Position numbers and translations under genes: made by a program. The notes beneath the pieces are model-generated. The model was not told the DNA's origin. It made no database searches and saw only the letters and a program-made list of their open reading frames with translations. Shown here in pieces: positions 46,091 to 58,326 of a DNA stretch of 64,000 nucleotides. Numbering within the stretch: the first letter of the stretch is position 1; each line of letters starts with the position of its first letter. Source of the stretch: Thalassia testudinum (lineage: Eukaryota > Streptophyta > Magnoliopsida > Alismatales > Hydrocharitaceae); the NCBI GenBank assembly GCA_037157565.1, contig JAZHRO010000039.1, forward strand, positions 47,368,001 through 47,432,000. Direction: 5' to 3'.

Positions 46091-47425
46091 ATATAAATAT
46101 TGCAGTCTTGGAAAAGTGTAAAGGAAACAATAACTGTCTGTAAATTGATTTGACAGCTGCCTATTATGAATGAAGAAATATGATGGAGAACATGGGTTGT
46201 ATGAACGTAAAACTGGAACGGTGAAACTTAAAATGGCCAAACCAAAAGGACATGAACCCTACGGGGAATTAGGAGTAGAACTCCTGGAAAGAGAATAGAA
46301 TGGAACTAAGAAAGTGAAACGTGGAAGTATGTTGTCTCTTGGGTACGTGGTACCAAAGAGAGCACACATTACCTCTTAGTGTAGAGGGGAGCTTGCCGCC
46401 CTCAGGATGAGACCGGGGTGAGTTTGGCCACTGTACACCGACTTGTTGGCCCTCGCGTACGCAGTACTGAGGAGATCTACTAGTGTAGGGAGAGCACTAG
46501 CTGCCCCACGGGTCCTGGGGTTCTGCTAGCCCTCCTACACCGACTTGTTAAGCCCACTAGGCAAACCAGGGTAGTCAGGCGAGGGTGCGCGGACTGTGGA
46601 GGGGTAGGACCCCTGTTACTGAGAGGGCTCTGCCCTATACTGGTTCCGTGCTGTGCTTTAGGCGCATTCGTTAACGGAAACGACTGACTGTGTGCCAGTG
46701 CGGGTTAGCTACCCGTGCGTTTATTGCGCGTGCCGTAGTCACCGTTACGTCTGTCAGTGACCTTGGGGTGGTTGACTGAGGGTAGGACCACCATAGGGGA
46801 CTCTCCTAGCCAGGGGAGCACCACGTGTTACTTCTACTTTTCGGAAAAGACTGCAATCAAGATCGTTCCCACGAGGAACATTCGAGATCAAGAGAAGGAT
46901 CTGAAAAATAAATCAATAGTGAATTAATAGAAAGACGTAAATAACGAAAGTAAAAATATAACAGCTACTGTGCACTCTTCTGCTTCTTTAGCTTTTAGTT
47001 GCCACTCTACTCAGTGTTTCGCTGACGTGTTACACTCGTTAGTTTTCAGGACCAGGTGTTGAGCAGCCAGGGTCAGCGGCTGCAGAGGACGCTGGGCCTA
47101 TTAGGGTCCAGTAGAGTTACCTGTAGTACTTTTTGTACTTTTCTTCCACTGTAGTGAGTAGTTTTCTTTGTTACTCCCTGTACTTTCTTTATCGAAATTT
47201 TATGTTTTGTACATGTTTATTTCCCTTCTGTTGTGGTGGTGTATACTGTAGTAGTTCTTTTCTTACTGCTATATTTTGTTACTGATAGTTATATTCATGC
47301 TGAATGTGGTTTATTTTACTGCTCTTTTGGTTACTTTCCCGTTGGACGACTAGGTCTTAGGATTAGTCGAGTCAGTCCGATTCTCATGTCTCGTAGGGAT
47401 TCGGGAATCGGGTCGTTACACTAGA

Positions 47426-47819
47426 GAATATTTTTCCATGAATTTTAGAGTATTTACTTAATTTTTATCATGCCTCAAACCTCGTGAATTAAAGTGGATT
47501 TGTTTTAGAGTTATAGAATGTCATTTAATTCCTAGAAGTTGCTATAACCCTTTTCAGATCAGATCATTCCACTTCCCTCCTTATTAAGCTTATTTGACTT
47601 GTGTTTAGACCCTTAATTACCCTGTTTGCGTACTGCATTGGTAAAATTGTAGTTTTACCCCTTATGATTTATCTTATTTTTTAATTCAGAATTCTCTGAG
47701 TTAAGCTTCTCTTTAGGTTTTGTAGGAGCTTCTTCACACTTATTTAGATTAAATTGTGCTAGTTAGGGTTCATGATGAGTCTCTCATTAGGAACCCCCCT
47801 GTGCCTTAGTGTGTGTTGT
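47426..47819. other. No gene seen
   Basis: AT-rich continuation of the non-coding insert after the family B LTR; no frames with domains. Confidence 0.5.
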
Positions 47820-48340
47820 GTATATATATGTATACATATATATATAATGTGTATAATAAGTATATATATAAATAATATAATATAATGTAAATAAATAAGT
47901 ATACGTATACAGTAAGTATGTATATATATATATAAGTAGAATAGGTACTTGTTTGAGGTCTCAGATATGTATATAAATAACCTAAGACCTTTAGTGACGA
48001 TTACATCCATCACTGTATAAGTATATGTATGTTAGTTTAAGTAATTTTTGCCTTAAGTAGTGTAAATATGTTACTAAGGCTACATTGACGTTTAGATGTG
48101 TCATTGTATATAGCTATATATATTAGTATAAGTAGTAACTATTTTGCCTTATGATATGTAAATATTTTACTAAGGCTTTAATGACGCTTATTTATGTTAC
48201 TATATATATAATATATGTTACTATAGATATTTCTATGTTAATACAATTTAATATTGTAAATATTATTAACTATTTTTGTACCTATACTTAAGTATTATCT
48301 ATATTAGTTGAAAATAATTAATATAGAGTAGTTATACATA
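47820..48340. other. Second AT-rich block
   Basis: TATATA, ATATGT and TTATAT-rich sequence, the counterpart of 39210-40030. No coding signal. Confidence 0.75.
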
Positions 48341-50884
48341 GTTTTTGATCCTTGTTTATGCACATATGTTTTCAAGCATTGTAATGTGTTTTGATTAATT
48401 CTTTTGTACATAATTGACCAAATTCTTTTATTCATTGATTCATTCATTCATTCTATAAATAAAATCAAAATTTTTGGAATAAAAGAATATTTTTGAACCT
48501 AGAGAGTGATGTATATTGCTCCTCTCGCTCTGATCATATTCTAAAATCATCGCGTCGTAGTATAATGATCAGATCGAATCAAGCATTTGAATTTATAATA
48601 CTCAAATTAGAAAGAAATCCGATGTCGTATTTGGGAGTAAGTTTGCAAATAGCACTATTGAATTGAGGCTCGGGAACTGGTTATAATTAATTTGCTTTTC
48701 TATGCATGCAATTCTATTTTAACTAGTGTTTAATTAAAAATAATCAAGATATGATGCAATCAAGCACTAATATATCGAATAACTAATAATTAGGCATGAA
48801 ATATCAATATTACTCATCAACAATTAACAATCAAGTTAATTAATTAATCATTCAAACACATATTCAATTTAGTCCCTAGAAACTCGATTATCTTACACTC
48901 AGATCCCTGGAGATTTGCATTTAGGTCCCTATGAGAATTTCCTACTTTCAACAAGGTCCCTGCCTCTCTTCTCCTTCCTTCTTGCCTAGCCGGACCTCGT
49001 TGGAGATGCAGCGGCGCCTCGCCGGAGGTGAGCTCCGATCATGGAATCTTGCTGACGTGTGGCGGAGGAGAGTCACCGAGGTGTCGTCGACCTGATGGCG
49101 ATGTTGGCTGGTCGATCAGAGCAGCAAAGGCGACGAATGACGGTTGAGGACGCAGCGGATCCAGTGGTGGTCGACGGAGGTCCTCAGGTCACGGAAACCC
49201 TCATTGGTGGTCGCGAAAGATTCCTCGCGTCGTCCGGTAGCTTCCCGCGAAGCTTAGGGGTTTGCGGATGCCTGAACCATGAGGGGCATTGTCAAGGATG
49301 ATGGGTTCAACAGTGGCGGACATCTTGGCGATGGGGGCGTCGAAACTCTTGACCAAGAGGGTAGGGACGTTCCCCTTGGAGCACTGGAGGTGTTGGCGAT
49401 GATGATTCATTGCGAGGAGGTCGAGGATGGGTCAGCGACCTCAACGAAGATGGCGGTGGCTAGGTGAGTCCAGTGAGGGGCCTCGACGAGCAATCGACCC
49501 AATAAACTTTAGGCTTTTGCTCGTGGAGGCGTGGTGGTGCTTCTACGATAGTTGGTGATGCGAGAGGTAGCGTGGAGAGTCGTGGCGAGTTCGTCGAAGG
49601 CATGCCGGAGCGTGGCCGACGTGGTCACCGTGAGTGGAGAAGAAGTAGAGGGGGAGGATGCGGGAGTTGAAACCTAGTCTAAGGTGCCTAACCTAATCTA
49701 AAAGAAGAGGAGGAGAAGAAGAGTTACCTAGGAGGAAGAGAGAGGACGGGGAATAGGCCAGCGTGGCCACCGAAGTTGTAGAAGAAGACGGTGAGGTGAC
49801 TGGCGGCGAGGAAAAGGGAGGAGGTCGTGCTTTGATTGATGACAACCGGAGGAAGGTAAGGAAGGTGGTGCGCGGAGGAAGAGAACGGAGGGGCCGCCGG
49901 GGTTGGAGATGAAGAGGTGGTCGCAGCTAAGGAGAAGGGCAGGAAACGCAGCTGAATCTCGACGACGAGAAGCGTCATGCTATGGCGAAGGTTTATAGCT
50001 CATATGCGCGCGAGAAAATGGGCGGTAGGTGCACGAACAACCTCGTCGGAGATGACGGCCGGAGGTTGTTTCTGGTAGGGGTATTTTTGCAATGAAATTC
50101 AAAAGTTAGGGGGTCCTTTGCAATGAAATCAAGTATTAAGGACTAAAATGCAAAGTTGACCAAGATGAAGTCCAAATTTACCCAAATTTTTATAGTAACC
50201 TAATTTGGATATGAGGAATTTAATGGTGACTTCAATTTTGGTTTTTGATGTTATGGTTAGACCCAAAATGTATCAAATTCCCATATGTGATTCTATTTTA
50301 GATCAAAATATGTTCGATCATCAAATTGATTGTGTCAAACCTTATAAAATAATTTTAAATGATTTTTAGAATGCTTAGATCACATTTATTTCCATTAGAA
50401 CTGTTTTAATTGAAGTGGAGTTGAAATTAGGGTTTTAATTAGAATTAAACATTCAATTTGAATGTAAATCCTAAATTACTCAATACCAACCCACTTTTAA
50501 GATGTTGGAGCTCAATTGACCTTTTATTAATCATAGGTTCACCCTCCAACTATTCTGCATTCATAATTGTTCCTGAAAACTGTAGAATTAACCCCATTTT
50601 ATAATAATTCCTTTCTCTACAGCCCTGATTGTGTAATACCCTTTTAATATGTTAATTAAATGAATTTAACTTTAGAACTTAGCTAAATTAGGTTAGTTAT
50701 AGAGGATGATGGCGATGCCATCATATATCAATAACTGCCTCCCAGTGAACAACCTAGAATAAACCAATAAAAATTATGTAAATAAATAAAATTGACACAT
50801 CGATTTGCATCTGTGACATATACCACAACAACGACATTCAAAACATCATTTTTAGTGTGAACTGATCGTCGACGGTCAATGCAA
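48341..50884. other. Right part of the non-coding insert, no gene seen
   Basis: AT-rich to about 48890, then repeated 'tagtccctag / gatccctgg / ggtccctat' phrases (48895-48965), a GC-rich stretch 48960-50080 with GGAGG/GCGACG strings and short frames, and an AT-rich end 50090-50884 including the segment related to 44480-44690. No protein domain was recognised. Confidence 0.45.
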
Positions 50885-51530
50885 TATGGGGAGGGGCATT
50901 GGTGAGTATGTAAAATAGTGTTTGGTATGTCAACAAGTAAAGGTCAAGCATTAGAGGCCTACAAGTCCACTCCAACACCTTCCTGTGCCTAAATGGAAGT
51001 GGGAGAGCATTACTATAGATCTGGTGGTTGGGCTACCACTTACTCAGAGGGGTCACGACACCATCTAAGTGATCGTTGATCAGCTGACAAAGACCACATG
51101 GTTCTTACTGATCTGAGTTACTTATGGTCCTACGCAGTTGACAAAGTTATATGTTCGGGAGATTGTGCGTCTTCATGAAGTTCCCAAAGAGATCATTTTA
51201 GACAGAGATTCTAGATTTACCTCCACATTATGGGGAGAGTTACAACAAGTGTTGGGGACTCAATTAAGGTTTACCACAGCCTGCCACCCTCAAATGGGTG
51301 GGCAATCAGAGCGTACGATTCATACTTTCGAGGATTTGCTATGGGCGTGTGTTCTAGAGTTGAGAGGCTCATGGGAGGACCACCTATCTTTGGTAGAATT
51401 CACATACAATAACAGCTGCCACTCCAATATAGATATGGATCCTACGAGGCACTTTACAAACAAAAGTGTATGTCTTCTTTGTGTTGGGTGGAGGTTGGAG
51501 CAAAGTAGGAGGTGGGTTTAGGGATGATTT
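50885..51530 (+). pseudogene. Chromovirus integrase core, decayed
   Basis: MGRGIGEYVK, CLVCQQVK (second Cys pair of the zinc-binding domain), [16 protein letters not shown] with the first catalytic Asp, EIILDRDSRFTS with the second Asp, then CHPQMGGQSERTIHTFEDLL with the catalytic Glu, and WEDHLSLVEFTYNNS. From 51138 the frame is open for 127 codons, so this end is less decayed than gag. It ends in a frameshift near 51470-51545. Confidence 0.85.
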
Positions 51531-51544
51531 GTTAGATCCAAGAG

Positions 51545-52057
51545 GTGATAGAGCAGATCCATAAGAAAGTCCTTGTAGTGAAAAGCTGTCAAAAAAGTTA
51601 TGTAGATCATAGATGCAGAGAGTTACAATTTGAGGTTGGTGATTACGTCTTCCTTAGGGTTTCACTCACAAAGGGCATCCATCCGTTCAAGGTGAAAGGC
51701 AAGCTAGCATTGAGATTCGTGGGCCCATTTGAGATCTTGGAGTGGGTTGGACCTGTTGCATATCAGCTGGCCCGACCAATACAGTTGGTTGGTGTCCATG
51801 TCGTTTTCTGCATCTCCAACATGAGGAAGTACATCTTAGATTCGAGTCGTATTTTGAGCTACGATAATGTGGGGTTGGAGGAGAACCTGACTTATCAAGA
51901 GCATCCAGTACTGACCTTGGATGTGAAGAGGTTGAGGAAGAAGGAAGTCCTTTTGGTCAAGGTCCTCTGAAGGAGTCAGAGATATGAAGAGGCAACTTGG
52001 GAACCTATGGCGGACATGCGTGAACAATATCCAGAGTTGTTTGCTGGTGAGTTCTAG
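51545..52057 (+). pseudogene. Chromovirus integrase C-terminus and chromodomain
   Basis: A frame open from 51545 to 51970 covers the GPY/F-like part (FEVGDYVFLRVS, LALRFVGPFEILEWVG, AYQLARP) and enters the chromodomain tail (RLRKKEVLLVKVL). The Trp normally next is TGA (51968-51970). The rest, RSQRYEEATWEPMADMREQYPELF, continues in frame to TAG at 52055-52057. The chromodomain at the end of integrase places the element among chromoviruses, probably Tekay/Del. Confidence 0.82.
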
Positions 52058-55000
52058 AACCTTAATCTTGTTCTCTTTAACGTTGCTATATCGTTTTTAA
52101 GGTTGTTATGGTCTCTGTTTCAAAAAAAGGTTGTTTTGGGCTTCTTGTTATTACTCTTCTACACGAATAACCTTACTCGAGTTTTCAGGACGGAAACTCC
52201 CTTTAAGGTTATTATATTCCTTATGTCTGAAAATTCAAATCCAATCCAGAATTTAGATTAAGAGTGTCAAGACCAACCTATTGATGCTTATGGAGAACGA
52301 ATCAGGTTCGTGTAGCCCGAAAATGAATAATTTCGAGTTTTGGTCAACTTTGGTCAATCCTTGGGAAATTTTTCTCGAATGGGGCCATAATTGGTATCGT
52401 TGGGTTTCCCTCGTCGCAAGCTTTCTAGTGAGACCAATTTCCTGGAAATCCAAGTTGTGTGGCAAAATCTACGTGAAAAACAAATTTAGCGGAAATGTGG
52501 GTTACATAGACCTAGCCCAAGGGCGTACCTATCTTTTTTGCAAATTCTAAACTTAGTGTGGCTGCATATAGCCTATTTGAACTTCAGAAACCCTAAGCCA
52601 AGCCCCCATTGCCATCATTGGAGAAAATTGCAAAGAGAAAGAGATAGAGAGAGAGATGGGAGATCGGAGAGGAGGGTAGCCTCCTTCCTCTCTTCCTCTT
52701 CTCTTCTACGCCGTGCAAAGAAAGGCCACGACGACGACGTTGACAGTAGTGCATGCGAGCGGAGGTGAAATCATGTTCCTTCTTCTGTTTATTCTTTTCT
52801 TTTCTCTGTATTGGATTTGTGTGAGACCAAAGAAGGAATAGAGGGGGAAGAGAGAGGAGTCTTAAGTGCCTAATCGAGCTAATGGAGTCGATGACGGCAC
52901 TTGTAAAGAGTCCAATTAGAGTTCTGACCAAACTTGAGAGGGAATCAATGCAAGAACGTCTGGATGCCATGGTCAGTGGGACGTGCATGCACATCAACAC
53001 AGCTAATGGAGGAAGGAGAAAGGAGACATCGGCAACAGCTGGCCATAGCCGAAGCTGGTGACGATGGAGGGGTCTACATGCATGCAAGCATGCGAGGAAT
53101 AAGGTTTGCGTGAACAGTAGCATGCACACGTGCGGAGAAAAAGAGAAGAGAAGAGAAGAGAAGATTGAAGTGTTGGAAAAATTGTAAAAAAAAAATTTAG
53201 GATTTTGATATTTGCATTTAAGTCCCTAACATGCTCTCTTTAATTTTTTGATTCGCAGCTCATTCAAAGTCCAATCTCAGCTGGTGACCCATCGCTGAAA
53301 TCACGTTGAGACGTACTTTGACATGGTAAGATTTGATTTCCCATCAGAGGTGGTAAATTGTGATTTTACCCTTAAGTTTCACTTTATTTATGTTTTGACG
53401 TGTCATTCTCGTCTTGATTAGAGAGAGACACCTAGAGCGTACTCCAAGTCCAAGGAATCTCTGATGCATTTCTCGAAGTTACCATGATCCCCCCCCCGTG
53501 ACCCTAGGTAGAGTAGCCCTCGATTTCCACTTGTCAAATCAATATGTTACGATAGCCCCATGTCAATTTATTGCCTGTATCGGAATATATCGTCTCCTTA
53601 CTTAGTATTGAGTCCTATTATTATATTTCACGAATTTCTTTTGGGTACTTGAGTTACATATTGTTAAATGGAATTAAATACTTAATGGTACTTGCTTAGT
53701 CAAATGGTCGCTAAGGAATTAATTAAGTGCATGAATCCTCCTATTTAACCATCTTGTAATCATGATCTCAACTACTAATTAGAATCTGAATAAGAGATGG
53801 GTGATTGATATTACATGTGAAAATAATGTGGGAATCTAGGGGAAAAAGAATTGATTAATTGAATGCTTCATTATTCTACGTTCATGAGATGAATGACTAG
53901 ATCTTGGGTATTTAATGTATTGACTCGAGTCCTTACTAGGGTGAGGGTTCAAATTATAACACCAAGCAACTCTGGCATTACATTGTTTGCGATGTTAAAA
54001 GATTAGGAGGTAAATTCGCACCACTTCCCCTCCCTTTAAGGGCATAAATATGGGTAGTCAGGGTTAGTAAATGTTTTTTATCATGTGGTAAACATTTTCC
54101 TAAGCACTTTTTGTCTTTCCCGAGCTTCCAGATCATGCTTTGAGTGTTACTTTTCCACTTGATCGAGAACCTTCTAGCCAGAAAGCTCTATAGTGGTGCA
54201 CAGCTTTGCTGAAAGATCTTAAGCACTTTAAGTCGACGTAGGATTCCTTCCTCTTTGATCAAATCACATTTTCTTTTGCTCATGAATATACTTTGCTAGG
54301 TTTATGAGCTAATTAGGTTAGAAGCATGATCATATAGCATACATTTAGTATGTTTTGTATTTTAGATAGGCATACATCCAATTTTGCATAATTTTTGTGA
54401 TCTACACTGATTAATGATATTTTGTGACCACAGGATTGAAGGCTGATGAAGAGAGAGAAGAAAGAAGAACTAAAGAACTTAAGCTAGAGATTTGAACTTA
54501 AATTGAAAATTCACTTTCATCATAGTAAAATTGTGTTTGAAACTCTTAAATTTATATTCAAGATGTTTTCAAAACAGAGTCCGAGTTGTTCACAAAGAGG
54601 CTACTAGACTAATTTGCTTTCCTAAATACTAAGAAACAAGAAAACATACTTGAATATGATATTGTTACTACTAAAATGCAAATAAAATTGACTATAACTA
54701 AAAACATGAAACTACTATAATTAGAAGGAAGCGATCAACTTGAAGACAAGTTGAAACGAACTTTATTACTACAGAAAGTTAGAACAAGTAGAACTCATAT
54801 TACAACTAGAAGAATATTTCTGAAAGCAAATCTATTACAACTAGAATTAGAAAAATAAAATCAAAACTATGGGCTTTGAAGGCAAATTTTGGAGCGTCGG
54901 TGTAGATGCTGATGCGACGATGCACTCACCAGAACCACAAAAGATGGCGTGGAAGAAGATTAGTTCTAGTAGGTGGAGACTACGTTGAAGTAGGAAATTC

Positions 55001-55633
55001 TAAGTGGAAGATTATTGAATGTTGAAGGGGGGATGGCTAGGGGTTTTTATAGGAAGCTTGGAGGCTTCCTATTGGTTGGTTTACGTTGGCTAGGATCACT
55101 AAGGTGTAGGGCTAGGATCAATTGGGTTAGGTATCAAGGGTTAAAATTAAAGGCTAGGTGATAAAATATCTTAGGTTTTTGTTGGAAATAATGGAGGGCT
55201 AGGATGGCTTTGAGAGGATGATAGAGTGGTATGATTCTCTCGAATTTTCGATCTCTTTATGTTCTAAATTTCAAGTTGCATATAAAAGAAAAGTTGTAGC
55301 CCTTAAAATCAGCTTTCCAACTCAACTTGAATCACTCAATTGGATTTAAAATGAGAAGGTTATGGCGAAAATACTAAATTTAGGTCATGCTGTTACGAAT
55401 TTTGAGTTTAAGTTTATGATTAAGAATATGACTTGGTTTATGGTTTTAAGATAGGGACTTAGGTAGGCAATTTAGGACCTTAGGATTTAGATCTAGTGAT
55501 GGATAAGTTATGGTGTATTTTGACCATCTAAAATAATATTTATTAGAGAATAAAAGAGATGACCAAATAAGCTTTGTTGCATCAGGATATGTTCTAGGTT
55601 TTCATAGGTTTTGTTGGGATTTTTGGGTGGATG
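52058..55633. other. No gene seen; LTR or host repeat DNA
   Basis: It follows directly on the chromovirus stop, so its 3' untranslated part and LTR should start here, but the LTR boundary was not identified. Low-complexity spots: an (AGAGA)n run at 53140-53165 and a C run near 53490. No frame has a domain; 54430-55630 is AT-rich non-coding DNA. Confidence 0.45.
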
Positions 55634-58321
55634 TGTAATGACCTGTTATATTTTTAGCTGGATAAGACGTCTGGGGTTTCAGTCAGACGTCTGGACGCGT
55701 GCCCGAATGTCCGAAAGTGAAATTTTCATACTGCGCTTTGCGCTCTACGTGTGGGCGACGCGCAGAGGCCGCTCCCTCTCTCTCCTTCACCCCCCACCGA
55801 ACCCTAACACCCCTCCATATAAACCCCCCTCCCTTCTCTTCTGCTCTCCTCCTCACACCACTCCAACCATCGCCACCTCCACCTTCTCCTGCAATGGCCG
55901 CACCCTCCAGCCACCCATCCCTGTTGTTGCAGCCGCGACAAGGAAGAGAGAAGCCGGCGAGGGAGAAAGGGAAAGAGCGAGAGTGAGAGAGTGCGAGGGA
56001 GTGAGAGCGGGGGGAGGAGGGAGACAACCACGGGATTTCGGTGGAGCTCGAGGGAGATAGGAGGAGCCAGTGAGGAGCTGCTCAAGCTCCTGCAGGTGCC
56101 GCTGCGGGCAGAGGGCGAGTGGGGTAAGCAACGTGAAGAAGTTCTGATTCTGGAAGTTTCCAGTATCAGACGTCTAGAGTGAAGTTCATACGACTGGCAA
56201 GGCACCAGGGCGTTCGGAGTTGAGGTCGGACGTCTGAAAGCACGTATCGCGCGAGGTACGTACATTCCTACGCTGATTTCCACCATGCAGAAGATCTCAG
56301 CGCAGGAGTTGTTTGGCTAAAACCGTGCCTACATTTTTGTATGTAGGGCAGGCTTTGGGAAGGCATGGGGTGCGCTTTCTCAGGTACTTTTGGATGTCTA
56401 ATCACTTCGCCAAACATCCGGAGGTGCTTCCAAATGACCGGAGACCTTGTCAAACATCTAGAGCTGCCCCCAGATGGTCGCAGAGGGAGTATGGACATTT
56501 GATCAACCGCAGGGAACACAAGGTGAGTTCTCACATCTTTTAAGACGTCTGGGATTAGTCACAGACGTTTGATTTTGATCAGTAACAGTGTTTTTGGCAT
56601 GTTTAAGGCCCAAATGGAATCAAATTTCCGCAAACAAAGTATTGCTGTTTTCCACTTGTGTTCCTCTACGTATTTGTGTTGAGTATCCACTGTTTTGAGC
56701 TCGTTTAATGTATATTGGTTGCTGGTACTGGTTACCAGCCAGTGGTGTGTTCGGGGCCCGCAGAGACGACGAGATCTGCAGCACAGGCCCCCATTCCTCC
56801 CGTGATACCCGGTAGAGTGGTTTAACTTAGTTGATAACATTTAAATAAGAATGTACTTGGTTGGAATAGTCGAATTGAACTCTAGGATGTGGAATGAATC
56901 CTTGGGTAGAAATGAATGAGCCTGTTTGAGCTGTGCTGTTTACTTGAATGCATGTTAAAATACGAGATGCCTGTATGTAAATGAGAATTGAACTGTGAAA
57001 CCACAAGTTGCATGTTATGATTGAGAACTGAATTATGAAAACACAAGCTGCCTGTATAAGAATGAGGAACGAGTTATGAAACATGAGATCTGGGCCGGGA
57101 TAGATGAGATGAATATGAGCATGAATCTTACGGGGAATTAGGAGTAGAACTCCTGTGGATAAACGGAATCTGGAATGTAGATGGGAAGTGTGATGGCCCT
57201 TGTGAACGCGGTACCAAAGAGAGCAACTGTCCCTTTTTCGTGTAGAGCGGAGCTAGCCTCCCTTGGGTTGAGACCCGAGGTTAGAATTAGCCACTCTACA
57301 CCAACTCCTATTGCCCCTCGCATACGTGGTACCGAGGCATGCTACTAGTGTAGGGAGGAAGCTAGCCACCCCACTGGGCGTAGGGTTCAGCTAGCCACCC
57401 TACACCAACTTTGTTAGGCCTTTTTGGCAAACCAAGGTAGTCAGATGAGGGTACGCGGACTGTGGAGGGGTGAGACCCATGTTTGGTTCTGAAAGGTGAG
57501 ACCCCTATTCTGAGAGGGCAAGGTCTTATAATGTTCCGTGCTGTACTTTGGGTGTACCCGCTAGCGGAAACGACTGACCGCATGTCAGTGAGGGCTAGTT
57601 ACCCGTGAACTTATCACGCGTGCCGTAGTCACCACTACGTCTCGACAGTGACCTCGAGGTGGTTGACTGGGTGTAGGACTACCACGGGGGACTCTCTCGG
57701 CCAGGAGAGCACCACGTGTACTTTCTACTCTACGGAAAAGGCTGTAATCAAGATCGTTCCCACGAGGAACATGCAAGATCAAGAAATACCTGGATACTTT
57801 GAGAAATAGATGAAACAGAAACACATAAATGAGATAAATAGAAATGAGAAATAAACATGTTGTTATTTTTACTATACTTGCACTTAAATAATATAAACAC
57901 CACTCTACTCAGCGTTCGCTGACTCTGTCTTTGCATAACACTATTCAGGACCAGGAGTTGAGTAGCCCGAGTTTCCGGCTGCAGAGGGTGCTGAGCCCAG
58001 CTGAGCCTAGCCGTAGTCATTTTTCAGCTCTTTCACTTTCCTACTGTTGTAGTGAGTAATGGACACATAGTTTACTGTTCCTGTTACTTTCTGTTTCCTT
58101 TACATTTTCTGTTGTTATTGTGGCTGCATGTACTATATTTTAAGACAATTGTTCTACTTTCTTTACTGCTTCGCTTTTTTCTTCTGCTTAGTTATATTGC
58201 ATGTGTGAATGTGGTTTATTTTCCTACTTTTGATTATTTCTTGTTGGACGACTAGGTCTTGGGATTAGTCAAGGCGAGCCGGACTCGAGTCCTATAGAGA
58301 TCCGGGAACTGGGTCGTAACA
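55634..58321 (+). mobile_element. Family B solo LTR
   Basis: 2688 bp from TGTAATGACCTGTTAT to GGGAACTGGGTCGTAACA with perfect duplication GGATG (55629-55633 and 58322-58326). TATA box CATATAAACC near 55816. It has fewer intact palindromes than the copy at 44703 (AAGACGTCTGG near 55666, 55684, 56167, 56229, 56541), with several changed to AAACATC or GGATGTC, so it is older. The hairpin TTCTGGAAGTTTCCAGTA lies at 56148-56165. Confidence 0.9.
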
Positions 58322-58326
58322 GGATG

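Larger units (their letters stand above)
44703..47420 (+). mobile_element. Family B solo LTR
   Basis: 2718 bp from TGTTACGAATGTGGC to GGGAATCGGGTCGTTACA, with perfect duplication CTAGA (44698-44702 and 47421-47425). TATAAGA lies at 44931-44937, about 230 bp in. It has eight perfect GACGTC cores: two before the TATA box and six after it. The 20-bp palindrome is at 45246-45265 and three tandem 52-bp units are at about 45935-46090. The ends TGTTACGA...TCGTTACA recall chromovirus LTRs, but with no internal region the family is inferred only. Confidence 0.92.
34566..50884. mobile_element. About 16.3 kb of non-coding repeat DNA inserted in the integrase
   Basis: The integrase breaks between FWxCMMR (34566) and MGRGIGEYVK (50885), so everything between is inserted DNA. 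No pol or gag domain is visible in it. It holds three solo LTRs (36600-38317, 41339-43073, 44703-47420), two AT-rich blocks, a pyrimidine tract, a USE/TATA-type promoter and two related segments (44480-44690 and 50150-50345). After removing the solo LTRs about 10 kb remains. It may be a large non-coding retrotransposon derivative, or several insertions. Ends are uncertain by about 15 bp and no clear target duplication was seen. Confidence 0.6.

Noticed and set aside
52593..53129. Minus-strand frame of 178 codons
   Set aside because: Low-complexity Arg/Ser/Leu-rich composition with no domain and no homologous frame nearby; probably chance in LTR-like sequence.
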